Shown here: one piece after another, positions 1-10,113 of the stretch
How positions within the stretch are numbered: position 1 is the stretch's first letter
How the letters are laid out: each line of letters opens with the position of its first letter
Origin: Panaeolus papilionaceus
Taxonomy: Eukaryota > Basidiomycota > Agaricomycetes > Agaricales
Length of the DNA stretch: 64,000 nucleotides
Assembly (NCBI GenBank): GCA_015501605.1
Contig: JADNRZ010000005.1
Location: forward strand, 1,054,001 to 1,118,000
Reading direction: 5' to 3'
The notes under the pieces: model-generated
What the model saw: the letters and a program-made list of their open reading frames with translations, nothing else
Database searches by the model: none
What the model was told of the DNA's origin: nothing
Made by a program: the position numbers and the translations under genes

Positions 1-267
1 AATGCAAATACAAAGCCTACTGAAGACACCCACGTATTTATGTATTCATATAATGTTAGACGCCTTGATCTTCGATTCAAATGCTCACCAGAATCACATT
101 CAGCATAAATAAGTAGAATCAAAAATATCAATATCAATACTTTACAAACTTTAGTATTCACTTCTCTTCATTCGCTCGTCTTCTTCTCCTCGTTTCTAAT
201 CACGTTTCAAAAGTAACTTGCAATCCACATTTAAAACTCGCTTCATCAACTCCATCATGGCCACCCC

Positions 268-3200
268 CTACCATCCCGAAGGCCCTTGGTTCTGTCCATA
301 GGACGGGAAACCAGGCGACGATCCAGGGAACTGCGGTGGTCCACCCGGTCCTCCTTGTGGGGGACCTCCAAAGCCCCCAGGCCCACCGGGCCCACCATAC
401 GGATCCGCACCAGGGAATCCAAATCCTCCAGGAGGGCCAGGTGGTCCGCCACCATATCCCCCAGGCGCTCCGGGGAACGAAGGGGGCCCTGATCCATACC
501 CACCAGGTGCACCGGGGAAAGCAGGCGTCGCGTCAGCACCGGGGAAGCCAGGTGTGGCTCCAGGGAACGAAGGAGTCGAGCCAGGGAATCCAGGTTGTCC
601 TCCGTGTCCGTGTCCGTGTCCATGACTATGCCCGTGGCTGTGGCCGCCAGGGGGAGGAGATGTATAGGAAGGGTTATATCCAGAGTGCGATGGGGGGCTG
701 GGTGCATGAGAATGTGCACCAGGGAATCCTGATCCACCACTGGGTGGCGCTCCAGGGAAGCCTGATCCGCCGCTTGGAGGCGCACCAGGGAATCCAGATC
801 CACCACTTGGAGGAGCACCATATCCACTGGGCCCTCCACTAGGCGGGGCACCATACGACGGAGGTGGCGGGCCAGAGGGGGGAGCGCTCGCACCGCCAGA
901 TCCGGTATTATAATAGCTAGCAGCCTGACCACCACCACCACCTACATCCCTACCCTGTCCCTGTCCCTGCCCAAACAGCGCCTGCGCCTGACTAAAGCCT
1001 GGAACATGGCTGCTCGCATAAGCGCCGATACCTTGTTGGAACGAATGCGCTTGGCCCTCTGCAAAGCCGCCTTGTTGAACAGGCGCACCTCCTTCGCCTG
1101 CACCACGAATGTTTTCGTGGTTTCGAACGGCTTGTTTGCTCAACCGCTGGAGGGTTGAAGAGGAGTTGGGAAGCTTGGAGAACCAGTCGCGCATGCATTG
1201 AAGCATCTCGCGCTGAACTTGAGATTGGGGGTTATGGAAATTAGGGTGGAAGCTGAGGCAACCTCAAGGATTTAGTACGTGTTATTTTGAGGCCCGTAAA
1301 ACGAGTGACTTACAGGCACTGCAAAATTTCCTCAATAATTTGATGAGCATTCAGGGAATTGTCATCCCATGCTTTCGTAATGTTCTTGACGGTATGCATC
1401 TACGAAGGCAAGGTCAATCAATCAAAACGTGGTGGGATTCGACAAATCAAATGTACCACAATGGCCCTCGCAACCAAGCCAGCAGGCTCATTGAGGATGA
1501 GGTTCTAACTCGACGAGTAAGTCAACTTAAATCTCCAAGAAAGGTACGTAATAACTCACGAAATGATCTTTACTCAAGAAGGAATGTGTGGGGTCCGACT
1601 GTCAATGCCAACGTCAATACAGCGCTAAGGAAACGAAAAGGTGTGACGTACAGCTCTGGGGTCATTGAAGACCTCGTACTGATCATGGGTATCAATGACC
1701 TCTCCAGATGCACTCTGCAATCCTGAGGTGGCGCTCTTCAAGATAGGCTTCAAGAACGGCTCGAGAGTTGTGAAAACGAACACTAGCACATTTATCAGCA
1801 ATCACTCGAGGGGAAAAAATGGAAGCAAAAGCTCACCGCTGATTCCATCCATTAACTTCTCAATCAAACTACCCAAGCCAGGAATTTTCTCGATAGTTTT
1901 GCTAATCTTCTTCGCAACGCTATCTCTAAAAGTCAAAACCTGCCACAACACACTATGCAGCTCTTGGGGTGACATATCCTCTGGCTTCTTTCCACCAGCA
2001 GCAGGACCAGCACGGATACGCTCGATGTTATCGAGATCGCGAGAGAGTTCACCGCCGGCGCCTCCGGGAAGCGTAAAGAAGAGCTCTCGAAGGGCATCTG
2101 CGGGGCTGATGGGTGGCCCACCAGGTCCACGGGTGTTGGACATGGATTTGGAGCGAGCCTTCTCGAGCTCCTTGTTAAGATCGGTGACCGAGGCTTCACT
2201 CAAGTGATCGGTGGCCTCTAAAAAGAATGGTCAGACCGCGCATACGTGACAATAAATTCGAAGAACCTCCGAGAAGGGAGTGAATAAAATCACTCGAACC
2301 GAAGGAACCGGTCACAAGGGGGGGGACCCATTGGCCATTAGGCGCTTGCACACGGACCTGATCGCCGACGTGAACGAAGACTTGATGGTGACCCATCGAT
2401 GTGAGAACAAGCTCGCAAAAGTTGGAATGGGCGGAGAAATCTTCGAGTGTATGCATCTGTTTGAAAATTGGTTAGTATTTTTATTAGTGGAGAGGAAAAA
2501 TGGAGGACTGACAGCAGTTCCTAGAAGTCTGTATGCTTCGTACTCATCAGCCTTTTGACCTGAGCTACGATGTTGCCTTCCGAGGTGGATACATCTCTCG
2601 AGGGTGCGTCGAACGAGGGCTTTGGAAGTATCCCAATTGCCATTTTCTAAAAAGGGATTGAGATAAATATTATATTAAATAATAAATAATTGTTACCATT
2701 GGCAATATAATTTTTCATGCCAGTTCGAGGATCAATTTCGAGCTCGCGAGGCTTAAGTGAACAAGCCAATCAGGCGCGGCAAACATAAGATCAGGGGTAA
2801 TGACGTATGTGATCATCAAAGATGAATTGACAAAGGAAGACAGGAACAAAATTGCATGAGATAGGATAGGGCAAAGGGTACAACTAAGACTCACATCGAC
2901 TGGGCCTCTTAGTTGTGGATGGTACTGCCTTGCATCTTCGCCATCACCGTATCCTTTGGGGTTGTCGATATGTTCAGTCTTTGATGAGCGTTATTCAAGG
3001 GAACGTTGCACAGGATAGATAAAATAAGACGCACGGGCAAGTACACGCCGAGACGCTCTGGAGTGACTTCGAATTCGTGGGTAGCATAGCCATGAGCCTA
3101 TTAAGGACAAGAATGCATATATGAGATGGTATGACTATTAGAATGCAGGGAGATGACCTACCATGAAGCCAAGCACCATGATGAGATTGATGATGGTCTA

Positions 3201-3794
3201 TTGAATTAACAGATCAGACGAGCGCATGTCGAGAGTGACGTTGTGCAAACCTGGAGTTGAAGCTTTTTCAAGGACGCGATATCGACTGCCTGCGAGTTGG
3301 CTGGATGAGATTGTGTGCGGCGAGCCTTGGCGCGTTCATCTTACCTGACTGTAATCTCTCAACCAATTGCTACATAGGGTGAGATCTGCTGAGTATATTG
3401 ATAGAGTGAGTGAATTATGGCACGTACCCAAAGTAAACACGTTTAATGTCAAGACTATTGAATTTGGATCCTTTTCCTATAAGACTAGAGAGCGCAAAAC
3501 CACCAGCGCCCTTTTTAACAAGATCGGCGAGCACGTCTTCCTGTAGCACATAATAAGTATACATCATCGCATGAATAGAGCATGACTGACAATGTCACCA
3601 TGTCTGAAAGCCTTTCCTTCCATGTAGGCAAAGCTATGGGCGGTTCATTATCGTCTGGATGAGATTAGGAGGTGGAAGGGTACGTACTTTGGGATATTGC
3701 CGGCGCCAAAAGCATAGACGCCATTGTTCGATAGACAAAATGCAAATACAACAAACAAGGCTAATAAGAAAGGTGTATTGGATGAACGAGCCAT
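268..3794 (-). CDS. het-c: Het-C family protein (heterokaryon-incompatibility C homologue)
   Basis: The first exon encodes a signal peptide (MARSSNTPFLLALFVVFAF..) followed by FGAGNIP. Later exons give FAYMEGKAFRHGDI, KRVYFGNWLRDYSQAVDIA, NLIMVLGFMAHGYATHEFEV, HIDNPKGYGDGEDAR, HTLEDFSAHSNFCELVL and DPTHSFLSKDHF. All of these are hallmarks of the fungal Het-C domain (PF07217). The gene is cut by more than ten short introns. The last exon (about 268-1206) encodes a long Gly/Pro-rich tail with GFPGAPPSGGS-type repeats and a His-rich patch, as in ascomycete HET-C. In Neurospora and Podospora the family is secreted or membrane-associated and allelic differences trigger heterokaryon incompatibility. 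In basidiomycetes the role is not established, so an allorecognition function is only inference. Stop TAG at 268-270. It is divergent from the G3BP-like gene. Family assignment is very secure; the exact ends of the small exons are less so. Confidence 0.95.
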
Positions 3795-4262
3795 GATCAA
3801 CTGAGAATAAGAAAAGAAGAGAGTGTGTCTGGGTTATATGGAGCGTCCTATTTCCTTTTTGGGTTAATTCTAATCTGGTTGGTTGCGGTGCAGCAGTGGA
3901 TTTTACATTTATTTTCTTTGAAAAAATTTGATTTTATTTTTAACTAGTTTGGATGGAAAGCGGGGACATCGTTGTAGAGATTTTAATTATTTTTTAAAAA
4001 TAATTTTATTGACCTTTTGACTGAAGAGTGAATTGAAGATCACTCTGCCGGAAATAGCCGAATGATTTGTAAGTTTGTTGATTTGCGAGTTTTGTGTTTT
4101 TCTGTTTTCACTCATTCCCTTTGCCATCTCGTCAAAAGTTGTCTGTCTAGTCTCTTTTCTTTTTCTTTAGACCTTTCCTATCCCCTAATGCAAGTATTAA
4201 CAAAACTATTGTGAAGATTTTAATTCTAATTTAATTCTCCTTTTTACAAAATAGTTTCCATC
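3795..4262. promoter_or_regulatory. Divergent spacer between het-c and the G3BP-like gene
   Basis: This 468-bp AT-rich spacer separates two outward-facing start codons and must hold both promoters. It contains pyrimidine-rich runs around 4140-4180 just upstream of the G3BP-like start. I see no clear TATA box. Confidence 0.5.
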
Positions 4263-6125
4263 ATGACCACCTCCAGCAACACCACCAACATTGCCCAGCA
4301 GCACCCCAACATCAACCCTTCTGAAGTTGGTTGGCAATTTGTACCTCAATATTACAACTTTGTCAACAAGGAGCCTCATCGTCTGCATTGTTTCTACACA
4401 AAAGAGTCTACTTTGATTCATGGAACAGAGGGAGAGCAGGACAAGCCATGCTTTGGTCAACAGGTTTGTTCAATCTTTTTTTCAATGTCCTTTTCTCTAT
4501 TTTTTTATATTCGATATTCAATACACGTATTATTGGTCTTTTTATTGCTCTTTTAAACTCATTTTCATCGTTGAATTTGACGTGGATGAGCCTTGATATT
4601 GTCCACCTCATCCTTTGTTATTTTTCACTGCGCTAACACCTCGTTGCAGGAAATTCATAATAAAATCACTGCAATTGGTTTCCAAGAATGCAGAGTTTTT
4701 ATTCACTCGGTAGACGCTCAATCTTCTGCAAATGGCGGTATCATCATCCAGGTCATCGGTGAAATGTCGAACCACAACGAGCCATGGCGCAAGTTTGTTC
4801 AGACTTTCTTCCTCGCTGAACAACCTAATGGCTACTTTGTCCTCAATGACATCTTCCGTTACCTCAAGGAAGAGACTTTTGAGAGTGATGATGCCAGCGA
4901 GTCAGCTGGTGCGGACACCACTACTGAATGGTCACAGCAGCAGCAGCAGCCATCTACCACTCAGACAACAACTGCTGCTCCAGAGCCAACTCCTGCACCT
5001 GTCCCTGTTGCTGAGCCTGCTCCTGTTGAGCCTGCACGTGAACCAACTCCTCCTCCTGCAGCTCCCGCAGTTGAGCCAACTCCCGTTCCTGCTGCACCCG
5101 CGGATGAAGCCCCTACAACCGACGTAACAGAGCCCGCCGCTCCTGCTGCTGTCGAGCCCACAAAACCCGCCACCCCTGCTCCTCCTACACCCGTCGCTGC
5201 TCCTGCTCAGCTCAACGGTGTCCACGAGGAGAAACCTAAATCTGTCGCTCCTTCTCCCGCTCCCGCTCCCAACGTTAACCTCCCTCCTACCACCGCAACT
5301 CCCGCTGCTGCCCCCGCACCTGAGAAACCCTCTGCTCCCGCCGTCTCTGCCGCTCCATCAACAGCTCCTCAACCTCCCGCTGCCGCCGCTCCTCAACAAG
5401 CCCCCGCACCTCCTGCTGCTCCCCAACCCACTCAGCCCCCTGCTCCCAAGACATGGGCCTCGCTGGCTGCTTCCAACAAGGGCAAGTGGGGAAGCGCCGT
5501 CGCTCAGGACAGCCGTGGGACCACCGAGGTCTTGTCAAGCAGCTCACCCGCACCCAGTAGTGGCCAACAGACCCCTGTTCCTCCTCACGGTCACACCCGT
5601 GGTCCCAAGCCCCAGGGAGGTGAACACCACCCTCTCTATGTCGCTGCTACCCAGGTCACCACTGCTCAATGCTTCATCAAGGGCGTAACTGAGGCCGTCA
5701 CTGAACCTCTTCTCGCTGCTGCTCTGTCCAAGTTTGGTGCTCTCAAGGGCAAGCCTGATGTCGTTCACTCCAAGGTCTGCGCATTCGTCGAGTTTGCCAA
5801 TGTTGAGATTGCCAAGCGTGCTATCATCTCTTCCTTAAACACTTCAGCTGGTGGTGATGGTGGTGTTTGGATCGACGTTTCTTCCAACCCCAATGCTGGT
5901 GCTGCTGGAGGAGCTACTGATCCTGCTAGGCCCGGACAGATTAGGGTGTTTGTTGAGACTAAGAAGGAACGGGGTGATAGACCTGTGAACAGACGTGGTG
6001 GTGCCCCTCAGGGTGGTCAACAACAAGGTGGTCAACAGGGACAGATCAATGGAGATGGACACCACCGCACTGCGAGTGGATTCAGGGGCCGTGGACAGGG
6101 TCGTGGTCGTGGTGGCAAGGCTTAA
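4263..6125 (+). CDS. G3BP-type RNA-binding protein (NTF2-like + RRM + RGG)
   Basis: There are two exons, 4263-4463 and 4650-6125, giving 558 aa; the 186-nt intron has GT/AG ends and is long for this window. Residues about 17-140 form an NTF2-like domain (VGWQFVPQYYNFVNKEPHRL, FQECRVFIHSVDAQ, FVQTFFLAEQPNGYFVLND). A long Pro/Ala/Val/Glu low-complexity linker follows (about 150-390). Then comes an RRM (HPLYV..TTAQCFIKGV, KVCAFVEFANVEIAKRA) and an RGG-type tail (GFRGRGQGRGRGGKA). This is the architecture of Ras-GAP SH3-binding proteins, yeast Bre5 and S. pombe Nxt3, which act in mRNA metabolism, stress granules and Ubp3-type deubiquitinase complexes. The start fits the NTF2 N terminus. Its RRM and tail have been copied into the gene at 10114-11392. 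Confidence 0.95.
5636..6090 (+). repeat. Donor copy of the RRM/RGG segment (matches 10826-11270)
   Basis: The segment coding the RRM and the start of the RGG tail reappears at 10826-11270. From about 5731 to 6005 I count about six substitutions and one 1-nt gap in roughly 275 nt, including silent positions. The flanking APKTW..SSSS segment (about 5450-5550) is clearly less similar. Confidence 0.9.
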
Positions 6126-7576
6126 GTGACTTGCTTTGTAGGAATAGGTGGTGTATTGTGTAGGATTAGGTAGAGGAGACGTTGATCCTTTGTTGCGCTA
6201 TCGTAGTGTCGTAGTTATCGTTTTCTTCACATCTTTTTTCTTTCACCTCCACCTCTTCGCTTGCGCTTGCTGTTACCCTCCTTCTCGTTGCTGTTGCTGT
6301 GGTCCCCCGCATTTTTTTCTTTACTTTTCTTACGCATTGCATTTTTGTTTGTTTTTTTACACACACTTTTTTCAATTCAATCCATCCGACCTCTTTGAAC
6401 TTTTTTTTCACCTGAGTTATGCACTTTTACTTCGTCGCTACCCCCTGTTTTTTCACCCCATTTACCTCTGCCCCTCTCTCTCCCTGTGCTTTCAGAACCT
6501 TGCACATGCATCCGTTTACCCCGCCTTATGATTCCCCACACCATACCTCCATACCTCATGCTACTCCTTCTCATCCAACCCGCACATTTTAACCCCTCCA
6601 TGACTTACGATGTTACATTTACACCCCCATATGCACAATTACAACATATGCATTTTACTTTTGGCTCTTGAAAAAGTGGCGTGTTGCTGAGATATGGTTG
6701 AGAAACTTGATTCCGTTTAAGCCTGCTGCTGCAACGACACGTGACGCTGTGGCTGTGGTACGAGTCAGGTACCAAGGGTTAGACGCCCGATGGGCTCAGT
6801 CTGGGACAAGTTGCAAGGCGTTCAGGCGATATACCATGCTGTCGTTTGTTATCGAGTAATGTCAAGTTGTATGCCTTTTTTGAGCGCATTGTTGACCGCA
6901 ATGACCACAACGGTTGTCGCATACAGCACATTGCACAACGGATTGTCGTCTTTCATTATACGACTGCGCCTCCAATGTGTGTGCATGCACCCCACTAACT
7001 CTGCAAGCTGTAACACTCGCCTCGTATGACCGGCATACATTGGGCCAATTTTAGGATTTACAGCCTTTGCAACTGCACAATATATTGGGTGGCTGTGGCA
7101 GTGGGTTTGTTGGGCACTCCCGATTAGCGCTCAGAACTCAACACATGGCAAGGCCCGCTAGAGTTATAAAGCCAGAAGTACATTTAGACTTTTCTTTCAT
7201 TCATCACACAAGGACCACCCTATGCACCACCTCCGTTGACAACCCCGGAGAAATCAAGAAAGGGAGCTCAGTTGAGTCCATCCCATTCATTGTTCCAATT
7301 CTAACTCCGTGGCGAGTGCAGTGTTACCATTGTTTCGAAGACGTTGTATATAAGCCGTTGCTCTGTGGGTGTATACCACTCATTCCCTAACTGGAACTAT
7401 TGACCTCCACGCCACTGTGTTTGTGTTCTTTTGTTGCGTTTCTTGTTATTCAAACGCGTTTCGAAACGTAGGTGTAATTCGGAATCACTTGTAGTGCTAC
7501 AAACTAACTGGTTTAAAGATTTGCCTAAAAAGAACACTCCTTTCAGCCCATTTGAACCCTTTTCGAGTCTGTTATA
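6126..7576. other. Long intergenic region with pyrimidine-rich 3' flank
   Basis: About 1.45 kb without a supportable gene. From about 6180 to 6660 the plus strand is strongly T/C-biased (runs of Ts broken by CCTCC-type blocks), probably 3' UTR of the G3BP-like gene. Open frames here are Cys/Phe/Leu-rich by-products of that bias. From 6660 to 7340 I see nothing. Confidence 0.6.
7347..7354 (+). promoter_or_regulatory. TATA-like box upstream of the C2H2-finger gene
   Basis: TATATAAG lies 223 nt upstream of the ATG at 7577. It is the best core-promoter candidate for that gene; the distance implies a long leader or an upstream intron. Confidence 0.35.
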
Positions 7577-8738
7577 ATGGCAAGTTGGGAGATGCTGCAA
7601 GAGCAGATTGATGAACAGTTACGACACCACAACTCCGATTCGGAAAGTCTTGACGAAGAAGACGTCCTTGCCTTTCTAGCGGCTCCGACTGAGATCTGCG
7701 ACCCATGGAGCGATAACCCGAACCATAATCTCGCATACGAGAGCTTCTCCAATTCATATAAGTATGCTTCCAGGGCATTGTTTCACCCTCATGTGTTCGG
7801 CAAGGATTGTCATCGTAGAGACGAACCAAGGACGAAAGAGCCTCTGACGTTGTTGGATAGGCTGCACACGGCAAAAAATGATGAGGAATATTATAACATG
7901 CTTCAAGATGATCTCAAGAAACCACCTCCCCCTGCCGTGACTGCCCCGGCTCAAAGCGCATCCGCAAGACGCAAAGCTTCGACGATCGCCAGTAGCAAAG
8001 GTGCGCGAATCATCGTTAAGCTTCCCGCACGAGCCTCGACATCGTCTTTGCGAGACCAAAGCATCCCATTGCCGCCCAAGAAACCAAAACCATCCGCGCG
8101 CCCATCTGCATCATCCATATCCGCCACCATACCCCGCAAGCGCAAATTCACAGAACGCATCATAGTAGGACCCTCCCTATCCCTCAAGCAAGTGCATGAA
8201 ACTTCCCTTCGGCGCGAGCTAGCAAACGACGAGAGAAGGCTCAAGATCGTCGATGAGATCGTCGAGATTATGAGCCGCGTGCGGACAGAGATGTACGAGG
8301 TGGAGGCGCACATGAAGAGGGCTATTCGGGATGCGAAGAGCGAGATTGAGCAGAGGATAAAGTGTTGTGATGAGGATGTGCAGAAGTGGATTAGGAGGGG
8401 GAGGGAGGGGGAGGGTGAGAGGGGTATGAAGAGGCGGTATAAGCCGGCTGCAGTGGCTCAGAGCGCGGGGATGGGGTTTGGACAGGTGGGCTCGAGAGTT
8501 GTGTGTGTGTGGTGTGAGGAGAGTTTGTCGACAAAATTGGTTCTTGCGGGTGAGTTTGCTGTAATGCCTGGTTTAAACGAATGAGTTGACTGTACTGATC
8601 TTGTGCATGTTTGTTTTTACAGACCATGTACGGGCGATTCATCTCGACTTTCATGTGTCGTTTTGCGACAAGTGCAATCAGTATTCTTCCGCTAGGAAGT
8701 ATCGCTCCGCTCATCAATGTGTTGGATATAAGGCTTGA
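7577..8738 (+). CDS. Orphan protein ending in two C2H2/C2HC-like zinc fingers
   Basis: Two exons, 7577-8549 and 8623-8738, give 362 aa; the donor is GTGAGT and the acceptor TTTTTACAG. The N terminus is acidic and Ser/Glu-rich. The middle (about 115-200) is basic and Pro/Ala/Ser-rich with NLS-like PPKKPKP and PRKRKF. Residues about 205-275 look like a coiled coil (LRRELANDERRLKIVDEIVEI..). Reading on without splicing stops at 8584. Splicing instead completes CVWC-x12-H-x4-H, which is classic C2H2 spacing, and then CDKC-x12-H-x-C. The first finger is split by the intron between its Cys pair and His pair. The basic middle and fingers suggest a nuclear nucleic-acid-binding protein, but I recognise no family. 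A TATA-like box is at 7347. Confidence 0.72.
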
Positions 8739-9069
8739 AAGAACCCAATCGAGGGTGGAGATAGGGCGCAGCGCGTTCCTGTCTTCGTTGTATCATTTGT
8801 CAGAAGATGCCAGCGACGCATCGCTTTTGCATTGATCCATATTGTAGCAAATAAATCTGTATTTGTAGATCATCTAAGTAGATTTACCGTGACGCTCCCG
8901 AGATAATGAAAAGAGGTCAAATTAGCTCAAACACATCAGATATTCTTTTCGACCCTGAGTAAAAAAAATTCGATTGATATCTCTGAGGCCAATCTTGCCC
9001 AGAACAGTTTTGTCTTTTGACATTTGCCTTCGTCGTTCTCAAGCCCAAAGGTTCTTAAACATCCATTGC
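8739..9069. other. Short intergenic spacer
   Basis: 331 bp between two co-directional orphan genes. It must hold the 3' end of the zinc-finger gene and the promoter of the next; no motif stands out. Confidence 0.4.
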
Positions 9070-9600
9070 ATGAATTCTTCTGCCCAAGTACCCTACTACT
9101 ACGATGAAGACGAGATGACCGTTGTTATTGGACTTCGGCAAAGCACCACTGCCCCAACCAACTCACTCCTCCTTTCGAACGACTACGAACAGTGGATCTG
9201 GCCTATCCACGATCCATTTGAGCCTGCTCTTATCTTTCCGGATTACAACCTCTTATGCTACGAAGAAGGGGTGTATCCAGAGCTTTGGGAGGCGTATAGC
9301 AGGAGCCCATTGACAGCGGAGCGGGCCGACGACGATGTGCGGAACATCGTTCGAACAGTTTATCAAGCCTCGATATCTCAAAAGTACTGAATGCCTTTGT
9401 ACTCGCAACAGATATATCGAGACTACCAAGTTCAGAACGAGGACTACTTTTACTATCTCAATGCTGAATCTCACGACTTGTTTGGCCCGCGTATTTCGCA
9501 TGCCCCGCCTCAATTATACGCATCCCACTTCACCCAGTTCTACGAATGGTACACCCCGTCTTACGATACGCTTAACCTTCAGCTTCAATGGATGGGGTAG
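9070..9600 (+). CDS. Small Tyr-rich orphan protein, probably two exons
   Basis: One reading frame is open from 9070 to 9600 apart from a TGA at 9388-9390. Both halves have the same Tyr/Asp/Glu-rich make-up (VPYYYDEDEM, YRDYQVQNEDYFYYLN). A phase-0 intron from 9337 (GTGCGG) to 9411 (CAACAG), 75 nt, removes the stop and keeps the frame, giving 151 aa. GTTCGA at 9349 is an alternative donor. I recognise no domain, signal peptide or membrane segment. Other readings are a pseudogene with a nonsense change or a 106-aa product ending at the TGA. The frame continuity makes me think the locus is or was coding. Confidence 0.42.
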
Positions 9601-10113
9601 CATGGGCAGCGTATTAGCTATATATATGAAGAATCAAGGTACGAGCCTGCTATCCTTAAGGAAGCTCGACCACATTCGCCATTTCGAACCAACCAAGGAT
9701 ACTTACATAGATCACATTCCACAATATTAGGACATGTGGCATCGCAGGGTCCAACACGAGGAGGTCTTTTGGGGTGGAGGGAAAGCAATAGAAGAGGATT
9801 CGAGGTTAATTTTAAATTCAAAAGTATAGTAACTGAATGCCTGTGGGTAATGAATGTAGTCACTAGTTGAATGCTCCACGCCTGATCTGTGAATAACTGT
9901 CGAAAGGGTCGGAACTCATTCGAACGTTCTTGCATATCGTTTAAAATTAGACGTGGTTTGAGATAATACCGTCACCATCAGGCAAATTGAACACGCCCCC
10001 ACCATGCGGACAATGACGAATAAACCAATCGATGGATAACTTGGGCGCTTAGATCCTCCTTTCCCAAACCTTCATACAACGGGAGCTGAGAATTGGTTCC
10101 TGCACCAGCTATC
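9601..10113. other. Intergenic region carrying a duplicated promoter segment
   Basis: 513 bp. The part nearest the chimeric gene (about 10022-10098) resembles the segment just upstream of the gene at 11693; see the two repeat entries. The rest shows nothing recognisable. Confidence 0.5.
10022..10098 (+). repeat. Duplicated promoter segment, copy 1
   Basis: It shares an 'ACC-A/G-AT-C/T-GAT-G/C-GATAAC' block, then an identical GGGCGCTTAGAT core and a CA-rich stretch, in the same order and spacing as 11570-11648. Both copies end shortly before a CTATCATGGAC start context. Confidence 0.75.

Noticed and set aside
255..941. Long minus-strand frame rich in Leu/Asp/Arg
   Set aside because: It is the shifted frame of the Het-C Gly/Pro-rich repeat exon; the repeats keep several frames open.
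4932..5688. Several open frames on both strands over the G3BP linker
   Set aside because: By-products of the Pro/Ala codon repeats in the real frame.
6148..6531. 127-codon plus-strand frame, Cys/Phe/Leu-rich
   Set aside because: Composition follows the T/C bias of the flank; no homology-like motif or splice support.
9388..9390. Stop-codon readthrough or selenocysteine at TGA
   Set aside because: A normal 75-nt intron removes the codon, and fungi of this kind lack the selenocysteine machinery.
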